Notes: generated from the letters alone by a model not told the origin. Counted from the stretch's first letter, positions 47,091-60,159 are shown. The stretch: 64,000 nucleotides of DNA from Podarcis raffonei (GCF_027172205.1 NC_070614.1:44259001-44323000), one strand, 5' to 3'. Numbers and translations: made by a program.

Positions 47091-47415
47091 TGAAATATAC
47101 TCAGAGTCGAGAGTGGATTTCATGCTCTTTATTCAGCTCATAGTAGTGAGGAGGAATGAATCTTCCCCCAAAGTATCTGCTTTATATACATTATTTACAC
47201 AATGGGCTGCATGTGATTGGCTAATTCCGGAATTCTCCTGTAGGCCAATCAGGTTGTGGATTCACTTCCATCTGAAGCTGGATTGGGTGGCTCCTGCAGA
47301 CCAATCATACTGCTGCATTGTTCTAGGACCAATCAGACTGCTGCATTCTGAATCCTATTGTTCTAGGACCAATCAGACTGCTGCATTTTGGATCCCATTC
47401 AACTCAGTACATAAC
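47091..47415 (-). mobile_element. LTR-like segment with tandem CCAAT boxes (fossil)
   Basis: On the minus strand it has three tandem copies of a unit containing TGATTGG (plus: CCAATCAGACTGCTGCATT), then a TATA-like TGTATATAAAGC near 47190, then an AATAAAG near 47130. That order suits an LTR promoter. Ends and superfamily are uncertain. Confidence 0.42.
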
Positions 47416-47646
47416 ACTTCACTTAAAATAAAAAGTAATGATTTTTCAACAACCCTATGATAATTGCTTCAGTGTGGCTCCCACAAAGAAATATAACTTC
47501 AATAAAAATAAAATAAAAATATTCATCTCAAACCACCCCACAATAATAATAAATGCTTAAATACTTTCATTATTTCACATAGTACCAGTTTTTCTGTAGC
47601 TATGTTATATTTTCCCGTGCAGGGGGGAAATACCCAGATTTATTAT

Positions 47647-48548
47647 TCATTTATTTCTCTGCATTATCTGCTCTTTGTTGTTAAGCTCAGGCCTAAAAAC
47701 AATAATGTAGCATTTAGGGGAAAAGATACATCCTAGTAACCCTGCACTGGAAGCCAAGATAGAGAAAATCTCCACAGCCACCATGTGTTTTCCTCTGGTG
47801 CTCAGGTATGTAGGAACAAAAGAGAGCCAAACACTGCAAAAGACCAACATACTGAAAGTGATGAACTTGGCTTCATTAAAACTGTCAGGCAACTTCCTGG
47901 CTAGGAAAGCTACAGTGAAGCTGAGAAAGGCCAGGAAGCCCAAGTAGCCCAGGACACAATAAAACATGATGCTTGAGCCTTCATTACATAGCAATACAAT
48001 TTCTTCAGTCCCGGAGGGTGTGTCCACATCTGGGAATGGTGGAAAGGTTCCCAACCACAGAATACAAATCCCTACTTGAGTACTGGAGGAGGAGATGACT
48101 ACGGAATAAGCCAAGCGTTTACCAATCCATTTCCTCATCCTGGATCCTGGTTTAGTAGCCATGAATGCCAAAACCACAGAGATGGTTTTGGCCAAGATGC
48201 TAGAAAGGGCTACAGAGAAGACAATGCCAAAAGCAGTTTGTCGCAGAAGACAGGTCACCCCATTAGGCCTTCCAAGAAACAAGAAAGAGCAGAGGAAACA
48301 CAAGAGGAGGGAGATGAGAAGAATGTAGGTTAGGCTTCTGTTGTTGGCCTTGACTATGGCAGTGTTCCGGCATTTAATGAAGATGACAAGCACCAGAACT
48401 GTGGTCAGAGACAACAAAAGCGCAAAGGAAATTAGAAGAATGCCCAAAGTGTCATCAAAAGCCAGGAAGTTTGGAATCTTAGGAATGCATCGATCCTGAT
48501 CTTTGTTTGGATAGTGATCATTTGGACAAGAGACACAAGTTTCCATAT
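47647..48548 (-). CDS. V2R F exon 6 (7TM)
   Basis: The exon is 902 nt and open to TGA. It starts [18 protein letters not shown] and contains [63 protein letters not shown] and [17 protein letters not shown]. The loop-2 motif is LLCNEG where A, B, D and E have VECNEG. Confidence 0.94.
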
Positions 48549-48688
48549 CTGGGGAGGGGGAAAGAAATTTAATTCAATGAAAATTGTTCTCAAGCTTTTT
48601 CAAGAGTCCACCTAACATAGATTCACCATGCATTACAAAACCTTCTGAACAATTGGCTTCCTAAAAAGGAATGCCAGCAATCAAACAA

Positions 48689-48722
<34 letters not shown>

Positions 48723-51453
48723 TTGAGTACTCATTCTTGACCCCCTTCTCTCCGTCTTAGAATAATAACTGCTGTGCAGTGAAAAGAGAGATTCAGTGCA
48801 AATGATATCCATTATCGGGGAAGCTAGATAATTTTGCAGCATGGGTAAAAATAATAAATATTATTAATGAAAGGTCCTCTAGGTTTCCTTCTCTCGTATG
48901 CACCACCTAGAAGAGAAGTTGAACATTCTGGAAGGTGTGACAAAGGCAGAGATAAGGATAGGTGCTGGGGGTGGACCAAAGGAGATTAACTAAAAGAAAA
49001 GCGCTGTTGGGTGAATGGTTTCTGGGAACATTCATAACCAATGTGTGGAACAGTGAAAGATGTAGAAAGGAAGGGACAGAATGAGGAATTGGAGACTTAT
49101 TTAGGATGTGCTTTTCCGGAAGTCTGAGCAGTGAGCCAGAAACTATATTGTTTGAAAGCACTGTGAGAACAACGTCTAGGTCTCTATATTTCTAAAAAGG
49201 TAAAGGTAAAGGACCCCTGACAGTTAAGTCCATTCGCAGACATCTCTGGGGCTGCGGCGCTCATCTCACTTTACAGGCTGAGGGAGCCAGCATTTGTTTG
49301 CAGACAGTTTTTCCTAAGCTGCTTCTGGAGAAACCAGAGCAGTGCACGGAAATGGCATTTACCTTCCCGCCAGAGTGGTACTTGTTTATCTACTTGCACT
49401 TTGGAATGCTTTTGAACTGCTAGGTTGGCAGGAGCTAGGCCTGAGCCACGGAAGCTCACCCCATTGCAGGGATTCGAACCGCCGACCTTCTGATCGGCTA
49501 GCCCAAGAGGCTCAGTGGTTTAGAACACAGCACCACCCACATCCTTTTCTATATTTCTAAGGAGACACAAATACACTAGGTAAATGTGAGGAGGGGAGAT
49601 TGCTTGGGGGCTGTCAATACTTCATTGAAGAAGCTCATAACAGGTCTGCTTTAAAAATATTTTTTTCACACTGACTAAAAGTAATGAACAATATTAATGG
49701 AAAGTTCTTCCACATTTTTCAGACAATGGATCATGCCTTCAGTGTTACTCAGAAATATTTTTTACCTGTGTTTCTATCATATTAAAAGTTCCAAAAATAT
49801 TAACAATAAAGCTTATCTATAAAGCTTATCTATATCAACAATAAGAACCATATATTATGCCATGATTTGAATGGGGGGCACCCGAAGTTAATAACAGCTA
49901 ACTTGCAAAACAGTAAATCCTACCAATCTCATCAGAAAACATCCCATCTGGACATGGAGCACAATCATAACAGCAAAATTTCTCCCCCTCCTTTTTAAAC
50001 TTCCGGTAACCAGGTTGGCAGTGGTCATTACATACTGAAGGGGGTGGCACCTATCCAAAGGGAAAGGTTATTATTAAGAAAATGCCTGGGAAATTGATCT
50101 TAAATCAGTAAGAATCACCAGTAAATAGGAGTGTAAATGATATGGAATAGCATATCCATATGAGCACAGGTGCAAGTTTCACTGAATGAAATACTGATTA
50201 TGTCAAGCATCTTATAATTAAAGATTAGAATTTCTATAATGAGTCCACCAAATAATTGACCTATTTATACATCTGATCTAATACCATTAACTAGGTTGGA
50301 GACCCTATGACCTTCCATATTTTGTTGAATTAGCATTCCTATCAGCCAAAGTTTTCCAGCTGAAGGGCCAAAGGTGAAAAAGAATTACATCTAACCTGAA
50401 CTTAGCTGGCTTAGCATAGTTAGGATGGCTCTCTTATATAGGGCACAAAATCAATAAAGGGAATTAATTTAATGGAAGAACTAAATGAAAAGATAACATT
50501 CTATTTGAATATTCATTGGTAGCTTGCCTATAAAGTATCCTGGTATTTATTTATTAAACATTCAGAGAAAAGGATTTTCAAGCTAATCATTCCAAATTTG
50601 AAGAGCCTGTAAAAGAAGGTCCTTTGAAAAGACCTTAAAACATCTATTGACTGCATAGTATAGTTACATTAAAAATGAAACCCTACGCCAAAGGATAAAT
50701 GGACATAAACCTGACATCAGGAATAACAAGACAGCGAAGCCAGTAGGAGAACACTTGTATCCAGTCATTGTATCCAATCTACTTAATACTTGAAGAGTTC
50801 CAGTCATCTTATGTACCCCCCCCCCCCGGATTAACTCAAAGATGTTAAATGCAGATGGATTGAGCCAGGAATGAGAATATAACCTAGGTGAAGATGAAGA
50901 TGTCTGGGTTAAAATATGGCTGAAGCTTCCTATAAATACCATTGTGGCCATAGTCCAGGAGGCGTTGCTGAAGGTAGCATTTTTCTAGCACTGGACTCCA
51001 GCTGAGCTTTTGAGCACCACCTCTTCAACGCCATCCCTTTGATGGTGGAGCTACAACCTTCTACATTTATGGGGAAACCTTATACATTTATAGTGGGCAT
51101 GTCAGAAGCTTACTGGGGTTTGGCAAAGTATATTTGATGCTGTTCCTGGTATTAACTGGTTAGCCATGTTATTGTTTGATCATGAATGTTGCTACTTGAG
51201 AGGTAGTATGGCTCTTTCCCTACCTGAGTCAAGTTCCAGTGCCATTTGATTCTGTCCTCATTAATGGAAAACTCTTTGCCCGGAGGAGCCTGAGGATCCA
51301 GCTTCCCGACCTTGACCCTGATGTAGGATCCATTTGGGAAGGTCACCAAGTTCCTAATATCAAATCCACCTACTAATTCTCCATGTTTGTTAAATGCAAT
51401 TTCATCTCCGGCACTGTTGTTGAATGACATCATCTGAAGGGATGTGTGGAGCT

Positions 51454-51515
<62 letters not shown>

Positions 51516-54500
51516 AAAGTCCAAAAAGCATTGTAATATTATCATTAAAATATGAAATCACAACAGCTTTTGGTAGCAGATATGGGAAGAGAGTGGCAAA
51601 TAATCAAACCAGTGGAAATTCAGGATTTGAATGTGCTGCCCAATATATTTAGGGAGGAAAACTAAGACTATTTACCACCATTGGAGGCAAGTCTTCCTCT
51701 AGAAAACATGATTCTTGTTGAAATGAGGAGGGGAAGGGAACACAAGCTTGGGTAAAATAAATGCAAGTCAGCAATAAGATACGCTAAAAAAACATTTCAT
51801 TGTGCCCATTGCTAAAATCATAAAGAGCAGCAGTAAAACATTATTTAAATAGTTGTGTAGCGAGAATTTAGCTAAGGAGGTGCTTGGATTCCCTCCTCTG
51901 AAGGGAATAGTGGAGCTAGAAAGAGAAAGAAAGAGATTAAAAGTCTATAAAGAATTGTAATATTATCATTAAGGTTATTCAAGCAGCTTTCCTAGATAGA
52001 TTTGCATGCTTTTTCTCTGTTGTGAGGAATTCACAACAAAGCGTAATCTGCCTTTGGTAGCAGATATGGGAAGAGAGTGGTAAATCATCAAATTATTGGA
52101 AATGCAGGATTTAAATGTGTTAGAGGAGAAAACTCTATTGCCATTGCTTGAAGCAAGAAAGCTTTCTGTAGAAAAGTGAATTCCTTTTGAAATGAGCAGG
52201 GAAAAAGGAACAAAAGTTTGGTAAACTAAATGCAAGCAGGCAATAAGTGCACTGTGCACATCGCTAAAAACATAATGAGCAGCAACAGCACATTATTAAT
52301 ATAGTTGAGTAGCAAGAATCTTGCTAAGGAGGTTCTAGGACTCTTGGATGACAAATGAGTCAAATGTGTGTTAAAAGAAGATAAGGAGATTGCAGGGAAA
52401 CTGGATGATTCCCCACCCCATCAATCACAGTTGAAGACATGGGGCAAATCCCTGTGCCTGAGCTGCCTTCTGCAGGGAGTACGTTTGAGGAACTGAGGGG
52501 AATAGTGCTGACCTGAAATAAGTCCAAGGCTTTATTGACATAATAAAAATTGACAAATTAGCTGTCCTGGATGGCATCTACCTGAGTTATTTAAGAGCTC
52601 AAATATGAATTTGCTGAACTGCTAATATGTAATTTCTCCCTTAGATCAGGCTCCATGCTTGAGGATAGGTCAATATATATATATATATAACACCAACTTT
52701 TTGAAGAAGGGATCCAGGGAAACCCTGGAGATTACAGGCTGATTCGCTTAATCAGAATCTGCATGGTTTCTGAAAGAGTAAGCCTTGCTTTACTCATCTG
52801 CTACAATTCTTTGTAAGTGTTACCAGGCATATAGATACGATCCAGTTATTATTTATTGAATTATAGGTCACTTGGGTTTTACAAAAAGCAGCTTACAATA
52901 TAGTACAAAAACTAAAAGCAGTGCAAAGCTGAAATGGAGCACATCCAAAACTCTCCAAGTTATAGGTACAAAACCTGACTGGGAAGAAACATTTTTCCTG
53001 GTGCCTAAAGGGAGCCAGTAATGTTAGGTGTGCCTCCATAGGAAGAGCATTTCATAGGCTGGGAGTCACCATTCAAAGGTTCCATTCTCTGTACCTGAAG
53101 TAGCGCTTCATCTCAGTCACCCACAGACAATGGCAGAGCCTCCTTGGTCTCTCCTGGGAACTTTCCTTTCTTCTGCCATTCTCCCAGCCTGGGGGTGCTT
53201 CAATTCCCAGACTCTCTTTGAGGGTCCTTCCATTATCTATCTGCTGCTTTCAAGTGGGTGCAGTCCTTGGCTCCCAATGGCATCCCAGAAGGGGAGACAC
53301 CAGAGCAATAACTGCATGTAAACTGGATACTTTACAAAAGGGAGTATTACCTTCCATGTTTCCACATTCCAAGGATATGGTTGGCCCCCGGCCTCAATTA
53401 TTCTGTAGTTGGCTCTGGATGAGTATGTGATATGTAAGGCATGTGCCAGAGAATGGACAGAATTATAGATAGCATAGCTGTGGCCAGTCATACTCATTGC
53501 AAAATAAGGTGCAGGAAGGCTCTCCAGCATCTCTTCTCCAGTACATATCTTTGTGATGTATGTTGACTCCGTATCGTTTGGAAATTTACAGCTGAATGCT
53601 TGTTTCCAAAATTCCTTGACAAAACCATCTTTCTTTTTCCAAGAAGGATGTACATTCTGAAGAAGCTCTTTAAAGCCTCCCAGATGACTTGAGTGAATTG
53701 CAAAGGTTAGAGCACCATGAAGCCCTTCCATATCCATATTAAATATCTTTAGCATGGCACATGATGTGAATTCAATTTGGGCTGTTGTAATCCACACTTT
53801 TGCTGCAGATACCTTCTCCGGATATTCAGGATATGTTTCTTGAAACATTATAGTTGCTGCTATAGCATATGGCAACCATGAAATAGAAGAGGTTTCTCCA
53901 TATATAATAATCACATCAGCTTTGCTTACCGCAAAAGCTGGTAAAAATGCCTGTGTTTCTATGACTACTTTTCCTGGATCAAGGAAATTATGCAAATTTT
54001 TACGAATTCGACGTATGAATGCTGAACAGATTTTATTCTGCAGAAGCATTGGCTCTATGGTCTGCAAAAAATGTTCTCCGGCTTCATCATCTATAGCCAT
54101 CAGACCTACCCATTTCCATCTGAAATGCACAAGTAACTCAACAATCCCTTGATACTGAAAGGCTTCATTGGGGACTATGCGATAAAAAGAAGGGAACTTC
54201 AACTGATCATTCAATTCTGGTTGAAATGAACCATATGAAATCTAAAACAATCAAACAAAAAAAGTGCACCATTTCAATGTTGGAGGAGGAGTTCAGTATA
54301 TTATTTAAAACCTTAGGACATATCCATCTTTCCAAGCTGAAATTCCCCCTTCAAAAAAAGCATGTAGGTATAGGAGCATGAAACAGAACAGAAAGACATG
54401 AACAGAAAGACAGAATGACTACCATTTCCCACATTCAATGCAAAACTCGACATTCTTACCCATTGATACAGATTGTAACAGCTGACCATAAAACTAATTG

Positions 54501-55157
54501 CATTTTGATATATAGCATACACAAGTGCTGGATGCAAGTAACACAGCCTTCTTGGACTCAAGTCTCCAATTCCCACACTGCTGGTGGAATCACATTTGCC
54601 TGGGTTCTGGCCTGTGAGATCAGCAGGTTCCATGAAAGAGCATCAGCAATGCTATCTTTCATAAATGAAATATGCTATACAAGGAAGAGGATAATCAACA
54701 AAGGAATGCCCTAGCTGCATGAACCAGGTGTTTCTGTGAGTGAGAGAATTAATAACAATAGGCTGACAGTAACACCAAAAATGTGCAGTAAAATTCATAA
54801 GTGTGTCAGTCAAGCATCAAATGGAGAAGAAACCTCAAGGAAGCTTACATCCCTGGTTGGTCTCTCCAGAACTGAAGCATGAATCTACTCCCCAACAATA
54901 AATTATTACCAAATATAACACCAAAGAAATGTAGTATGGCTTTCATCTGACTTTGCCTAAAGTTTCGTTTTTAAAATGCATTCTCTCCAAAAAGAAACCC
55001 AACCAAAATTCTGCAGGAAAGAGAACCAGACTGTGAAATCATTCATGTCACTGGAAAGCCCTGACAGCCAATGCTTACATACCTCACAAAGTCACAGCCA
55101 GGAGCTGTCATTCTCCACGTACAATTAGATAGATTGATAGATGATAGATAGATAGAT

Positions 55158-55204
<47 letters not shown>

Positions 55205-55230
55205 TAGAGATGATAGATAGATAGATAGAT

Positions 55231-55277
<47 letters not shown>

Positions 55278-56586
55278 GATAGACAGATAGATAGATACAG
55301 ATGATAGATGACAGATAGATAGATAGAATATTGCTATGTTCTGTATAGGCCACCCACTTCATTGTGCCAGATGACAGGATAAAAACAAGAAAAAATACAG
55401 ACTTCACTTTTTGTGTCACCAAATTTCTACATGAAAATTGGAAATTCCCATTGTTTGGATAATCAAATTCTACCTGTGGAATCTTGTAAAGACCTAAGAT
55501 ATCTGCCATTGTTGAGGAGGTCTCAGCGCTCAGTCCCCCGATGACTCCTATTACATTTTCCTGGATACCACATTTGTAGTTGGGCACAAAGTTATGTGAG
55601 TTAAGGATCAGATCCTGAGTGTTGCGGTAGGTCATCTTTAGGTCCCAGTAGCTCTCATGGATGTGGAACCCCAGAGTGACATTGAGCAAGATATTGGGAT
55701 TCTCATTGATCTCTTCAACAGCGAACACCAAGGCTAGGATATGCTGGTAGAACTTTGTCACCACTCTGCAAATGAAGGGACTTGCAATTTCATTGGAAAA
55801 TTAAACTAAATTATTTTAACACTGTTTTCAACTAGATCCAAGAGCTAAAAGTGCCCAGCTATAAAGAGAGGGCACAGCCAGGAAAGTTAGTCATTAACTA
55901 AATCCTGTTGGCAAGAAAACAGCTATGTTATGGTTATTAGACTTGTGCATGATATAATTCTGTTTCTGGAGTTCCATTCAACCAGATCATAGTTATTGTA
56001 ACTCAGAATATATAGATGGTGGAACAATCTACATAGAGGATATGAAATATTTCCTTGAATTTCACTGTACTCATATGTAATATTACATCCATTCTTTTTT
56101 AACTCTAGACAATTTCAGCAATGGGCACCAGCTGGGTCACAGAAGTACGATACTGTGTTTGGAATCACTGGTAATTTCTGAAATCTCCTAAAAATGCATC
56201 AAATTCATACTTTTCTGTGTACCTTCAGCACCTTCCTTTTAAAAATTTGAAACCCAGTTTTGAGTGGAAATGGACGGAATGCAGGGAACTGCCTTCTACT
56301 AAGTCCATCTAGCTCAACATTTTTTATACCGTTTACTGTGATGTTGTAGCGTGTGAATCTTTGTCAGCCCTACCAGTGTATGCCAATCATTTAAACTGCA
56401 ACCCTTTACATGAAAAGCATGTCCTGGAACACTTCCTTATAGCTGTTCCCTGTATGCAGACACAGACAGAACAATTGTGTCTAGTGGTTTGTATAGCATA
56501 AATCATTCAAAAAACCAAACAAACCCTGCTTCTTTGAAGGATACATTAATTAATTCATATCTATGATCCAGTATTTCCATTTGTTG

Positions 56587-56632
<46 letters not shown>

Positions 56633-57629
56633 AAAAATTTACATTCTTCATGTAGTGTTGGAGATGTCAAATAAAGATACAGTGTGAAATGAAATCAATG
56701 TGAGATTGGAGTTCCACTCATGGACTGTCACTTCAAAAATTGTTCTGAATGGTTCTCCAACCTTCTAGAAAAGATTTTGAGAGTAATTCAAATGAGAGAA
56801 GGAGAAAGCTGCATTGCACAAGTGGGAATGTGCATTGATTTTCACCCTATGCATTTATCTTTACATAGCTTGGTATTTCTAGCTAGAAAGCCATTTAGGA
56901 ATGAAAGCGTGAAATTTATCCCTAAGGGAACATTTATAATCTTGGATTTATCTGGCCCCATGTCCTCATGGTTTCCTCCTGAAAAGACTGCAGTCAACCA
57001 GCAAAAGAGAGACAAAGAAAGAAGTGATTTGTCTGATATCTCCTGCTCTGTCATTCATCTGATCTTGCTCCCTCCCTCCCTGCATGATTTTCTCCCTGAA
57101 AACGGCTGCTGCCAACCAGCAAAGAGGAAGGAAGGAGGGAAGGAAGGAAGGAAGGAAGGAAGGAAGGAAGGAAGGAAGGAAGGAAATGCTGGCTGTTCAG
57201 ATATCTGAATTTGCAGAGTGTATAGAGAAGTTTGGACATAATTCTTTACATTCAAATCAGTGAATTTACACAGAGCACAGGCACTGTGTGTAGTCTTTTT
57301 CAAAGGAAACATGAATTCATGACAGTCAACTATAGAAACATAAAACACCACACACACACACACAGTGCAGTTTTATAGAAGGAAACAATTCCTTACAGAG
57401 GGTCTTCAATCAGTACTGGGGAAGGTTGCTCCGTGAATGACAATCCAGGGAAGGCGTAATGTATAAGATCTGTCATCCCACCAATGAGAAGATCGCCTGG
57501 CTCATACCACTCATGTAGAACACGTACAGGTTTCTTTCTGCTGCAGCTAATACTATGCACTTTGCACACCATGTTTGGAAGCAGAAGGAGAAAAATCACC
57601 ATCCTAATAGTAACCTTCCGTCCACACAT
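47647..57629 (-). CDS. V2R receptor F, complete (six exons)
   Basis: Exons on the minus strand are 57629-57397, 55765-55474, 54241-53351, 51451-51224, 50050-49924 and 48548-47647, with all AG/GT junctions and phases consistent. The product is 890 residues from the chosen Met. Two others are possible: 57641 (894) and 57602 (881). Order: leader, Venus-flytrap domain, NCD3G, 7TM. The start at 57629 gives a basic n-region (MCGRKVTIR) before the hydrophobic core, as in relic C. Exon 3 is the longest here (891 nt). No stop is seen. The gene is inverted relative to A-E and its 7TM exon is closest to receptor G (METCV.CP). It looks functional. Confidence 0.92.
49196..49547 (-). repeat. tRNA-derived SINE (intron 5 of F)
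   Basis: On the minus strand it has GGTTCGAATCC and GTGCAAGTAGATAAACAAG and ends in repeated TTTACC. A 13-bp direct repeat TCTATATTTCTAA lies at 49183-49195 and 49548-49560. Receptor G intron 5 lacks it (its TCTACAGTTCTAAGGAGA at about 60315 is the empty site), so it followed the F/G split. Confidence 0.88.
49924..50050 (-). CDS. V2R F exon 5 (NCD3G)
   Basis: The exon is 127 nt and encodes [40 protein letters not shown], ending in phase 1 at GTAGGA. A TTTGGATAG acceptor precedes it, the same as in receptor G. Confidence 0.91.
51224..51451 (-). CDS. V2R F exon 4
   Basis: The exon is 228 nt and encodes [47 protein letters not shown] and WHWNLTQ, with a GTAGGG donor. Its acceptor is preceded by a long CT dinucleotide repeat (51456-51511 read on the minus strand). 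Confidence 0.91.
51456..51511 (+). repeat. (GA)n microsatellite abutting F exon 4 acceptor
   Basis: About 56 bases of near-pure GAGA run up to the splice acceptor. On the transcribed strand they read CTCTCT and form the polypyrimidine tract of intron 3 of receptor F. Confidence 0.85.
52330..52850 (+). repeat. Degraded CR1-like LINE fragment (intron 3 of F)
   Basis: Faint reverse-transcriptase codons remain ([18 protein letters not shown], then [14 protein letters not shown]-type frame shifts). An (AT)n run lies at 52676-52689. It is old and broken. Another repeat of L2/MIR-like look follows at 52850-53120. Confidence 0.45.
53351..54241 (-). CDS. V2R F exon 3
   Basis: The exon is 891 nt (297 codons). 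It encodes [86 protein letters not shown] and [17 protein letters not shown]. It ends ETWK at GTAATA, where sisters end EPWQ. Confidence 0.92.
55128..55330 (+). repeat. (GATA)n microsatellite (intron 2 of F)
   Basis: About 200 bases of GATA/GATAGATGATA repeats with several interruptions lie about 145 bases after exon 2 on the transcribed strand, where they read TATC. Confidence 0.92.
55474..55765 (-). CDS. V2R F exon 2
   Basis: The exon is 292 nt and encodes [58 protein letters not shown] and LYKIPQ, ending at GTAGAA. A CATTTGCAG acceptor precedes it. Confidence 0.92.
57123..57186 (+). repeat. (GAAG)n microsatellite
   Basis: About 60 bases of AAGG units lie in intron 1 of receptor F, about 210 bases from the exon 1 donor. 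A (TTA)n run lies in the same intron at about 56586-56630. Confidence 0.9.
57397..57629 (-). CDS. V2R F exon 1
   Basis: The exon encodes [20 protein letters not shown], then [20 protein letters not shown] and ends ...EDPL at a GTAAGG donor (57396-57393) in phase 2. Three in-frame Met codons (57641, 57629, 57602) leave the exact start open. Confidence 0.85.
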
Positions 57630-57641
57630 GAAATCTCCCAC

Positions 57642-59257
57642 GTCTCTCAGTTCACCATATCATTACTGCTATTGACCTCATTTGAGCAAGATGACTTTAT
57701 TAGCAGCTGACTCTGCCAACACACTACTCAAAGGGACTCCTATCCACCTTAACCTTAACCTCAACAATATCACAAAAGCATACCTTGAATGCCAATTAAA
57801 CTACATCAATCTGAAATGTGAGCTCTACAAAGTAAGAGGGAAACTGGTCAAAATGACACAGCCCTAACTCTCTCTATTCCCTAATCTTAGCTGTCTATGG
57901 AACACTGGGGAACTTATAATCATTTCAGATGTTCCAATTGAATGTTTTCTGCTTCTGTCTTCTGTGAAGCCACTGGAGCTTTGGTCAATTGAATTGATTA
58001 TACTAATTTAGATAATTGCAGGGGGAATAATAACTTCTGCAACGTTCTTGCCTGTTGAAAATATGGTTTCATTGAATGAAACATATTTGTTACATCACAG
58101 AGTTGGAAGGGAACTTCAAGGTTCCCCCTGGGGATGAGGGTTATTGTTTTGTCACAACTTGCCTGTTGCAGTGTGGGGCAGGTTGACAATTTTTTTGAAA
58201 GCAATAAATGAACAATTAAATGAAGCTTGGGAAGCTTAACACAGGTCCCACCAAATGTGACAAAGGTTTCAAACAGAAATTCTCTTCTTGTAAAATAGAC
58301 AATTTCAAATAGTGTTATTACTACTATTTTAATTTATTACTAAAAGTAAGAAGTATGATGGGATTTGAAGAATGCTGCAGAATCTATTATAGACAGTAAA
58401 CTGTTATCTATGACCACTGCAGTCTGCACCTTGCAATGGAGCTCCAATCTGATGTCTTTATTGTCTGGCTCTCACTTTGCTAACAGCCTTTAACTTCTGT
58501 AACTTACTTAGTAGCCCAGCCAATTCCCTGCTCTGAGTAAGGCCGTGAGGTTTTTGGGAAGGGGTAAATAACAAACCAATTGAAAGAGACAGAAAGAAAC
58601 ACATTCAATTCAACACAGTCGATATGTGTTCCCAATTTATTTACTAATTTATTGACTTTCATCACAAAACAATCAAAGGGCAGGTCACAACAGGGCACTA
58701 CTATCCATAAAAACCAATCAATAAAATTAAGCAGAATTTTTAAAAAATCATAGCATATTGAGGAAACATCAAGCACGTATCTATCCACATTGTGTGAATA
58801 GGAACATATTGTAACTTAATGCTGGTGTGGGCCAAATCTTGAGCCACTGGTTAGTAATAAAGACACTTCAACTAGTCTCATGGTTACAACATTACAGCTT
58901 CTAGTCTTCCTGGAGTTTATTCTATGTATACCAGAGCTCTAACATCAACTGTAATTTTCTGAAAAACTCTTCCACAGTAATATACATGTTTTCTATTCCT
59001 CTTTCCAACTTCTTGGCCAATCAAGTAACAAATAGCTCATATATCTTACTTGCACTGAATTGTATATCCTGTTAACATTTTAGCCTCTTGGTGAGAATTG
59101 CATCTATTTTCATGGGTTTTCTTTCTTTCTTTTTAAAATCACTATGCAAAACCACAGAACAAAAACTGTTGTAATTAGTCCCTGCTTATTTACACATCTC
59201 TGATGATTATGTGTAGAATACCAAGAAAAAAATTGGAAGCATAAACCCTTCTATTAT
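57642..59257. other. Spacer between receptors F and G
   Basis: It is upstream of F and downstream of G. No V2R exon and no clear match to the promoter block of D and E is seen. The sequence is AT-rich and mostly unassigned. Confidence 0.45.
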
Positions 59258-60159
59258 TTATAGCTTTCTTCGGATCAGTTGATCTTTGTTGTTCAACTCA
59301 GGCTTCAGTAAAATGATGTAGCATTTCGGGAAAAATATGCAACACAGTAGCCCAGCACTGGAAGCCAAGATGGAGAAGATCTCCACAGCCACCATGTATT
59401 TTCCACTTGTGCTCAGGTATGTAGGAACAAAGGAGAGCCAAACACTGCAAAAGACCAACACACTGAAAGTGATGAACCTGGCTTCATTAAAACTGTCAGG
59501 TAACTTCCTGGCTAGGAAAGCTACAGTGAAGCTGAGAAAGGCCAGGAAGCCCAAGTAGCCCAGGACACAATAAAACATGATGCTTGAGCCTTCATTACAT
59601 AGCAATATAATTTCTTCAGTCATTGAGTATGTGTCCACATCTGGGAACGGTGCAGAGGTTGCCAGCCACAGTGTACAGATCCCTATTTGAATTTTGGAGC
59701 AGGAAAGGATAATGGAATATGTCAGCCTTTGTCCCAACCATGTCCTCATCCTGGATCCTGGTTTGGTAGCCATGAATGCCAAAACCACAGATATGGTTTT
59801 GGCCAAGATGCTAGAGAGGGCGACAGAGAAAATTATACCAAAAGCAGTTTGTCGGAGAAGGCAGTTTACCACATTAGGCCTTCCGAGGAACATCAAGGAG
59901 CAGAGGAAACACAGGAGGAGGGAGATGAGGAGAATGTAGGTGAGGCTTCTGTTGTTGGCCTTGACTATGGCAGTGTCCTGGTATTTGATGAAGATGCCAA
60001 GCACCAGCACTGTAATCAGTGATAACAAAACTGCAGAGAAATTTAGAACAATAGCCAAAGTGTCATCAGTAGCCAGGAAGTTTGGAATCTTAGGAATGCA
60101 TTGATCCTTTCCTTTGCTTGGATATTGGTCATCGGGACAAGGGACACAAGTTTCCATGT
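59258..60159 (-). CDS. V2R G exon 6 (7TM)
   Basis: The exon is 902 nt and open. It starts [18 protein letters not shown] and contains [63 protein letters not shown] and [22 protein letters not shown] and FFPKC differ from the FNEAK and FSPKC of all sisters. Confidence 0.92.

Larger units (their letters stand above)
43146..47646. other. Tail-to-tail spacer between receptors E and F
   Basis: It contains a (GT)n(GA)n run (about 43405-43456), a weak exon 5-like scrap (43519-43660), an MIR-like SINE (44200-44452), a CR1 fragment (about 45300-46117), a MITE (46423-46648) and an LTR-like segment (47091-47415). Other parts, including 46125-46420, are unassigned. Confidence 0.55.

Noticed and set aside
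55128-55330. CRISPR-like regular repeat
   Set aside because: It is a simple GATA microsatellite without unique spacers, in a vertebrate genome.
56100-56180. Possible extra exon between F exon 1 and exon 2
   Set aside because: The short open stretch has no V2R motif, and exon 1 joins exon 2 perfectly in phase.
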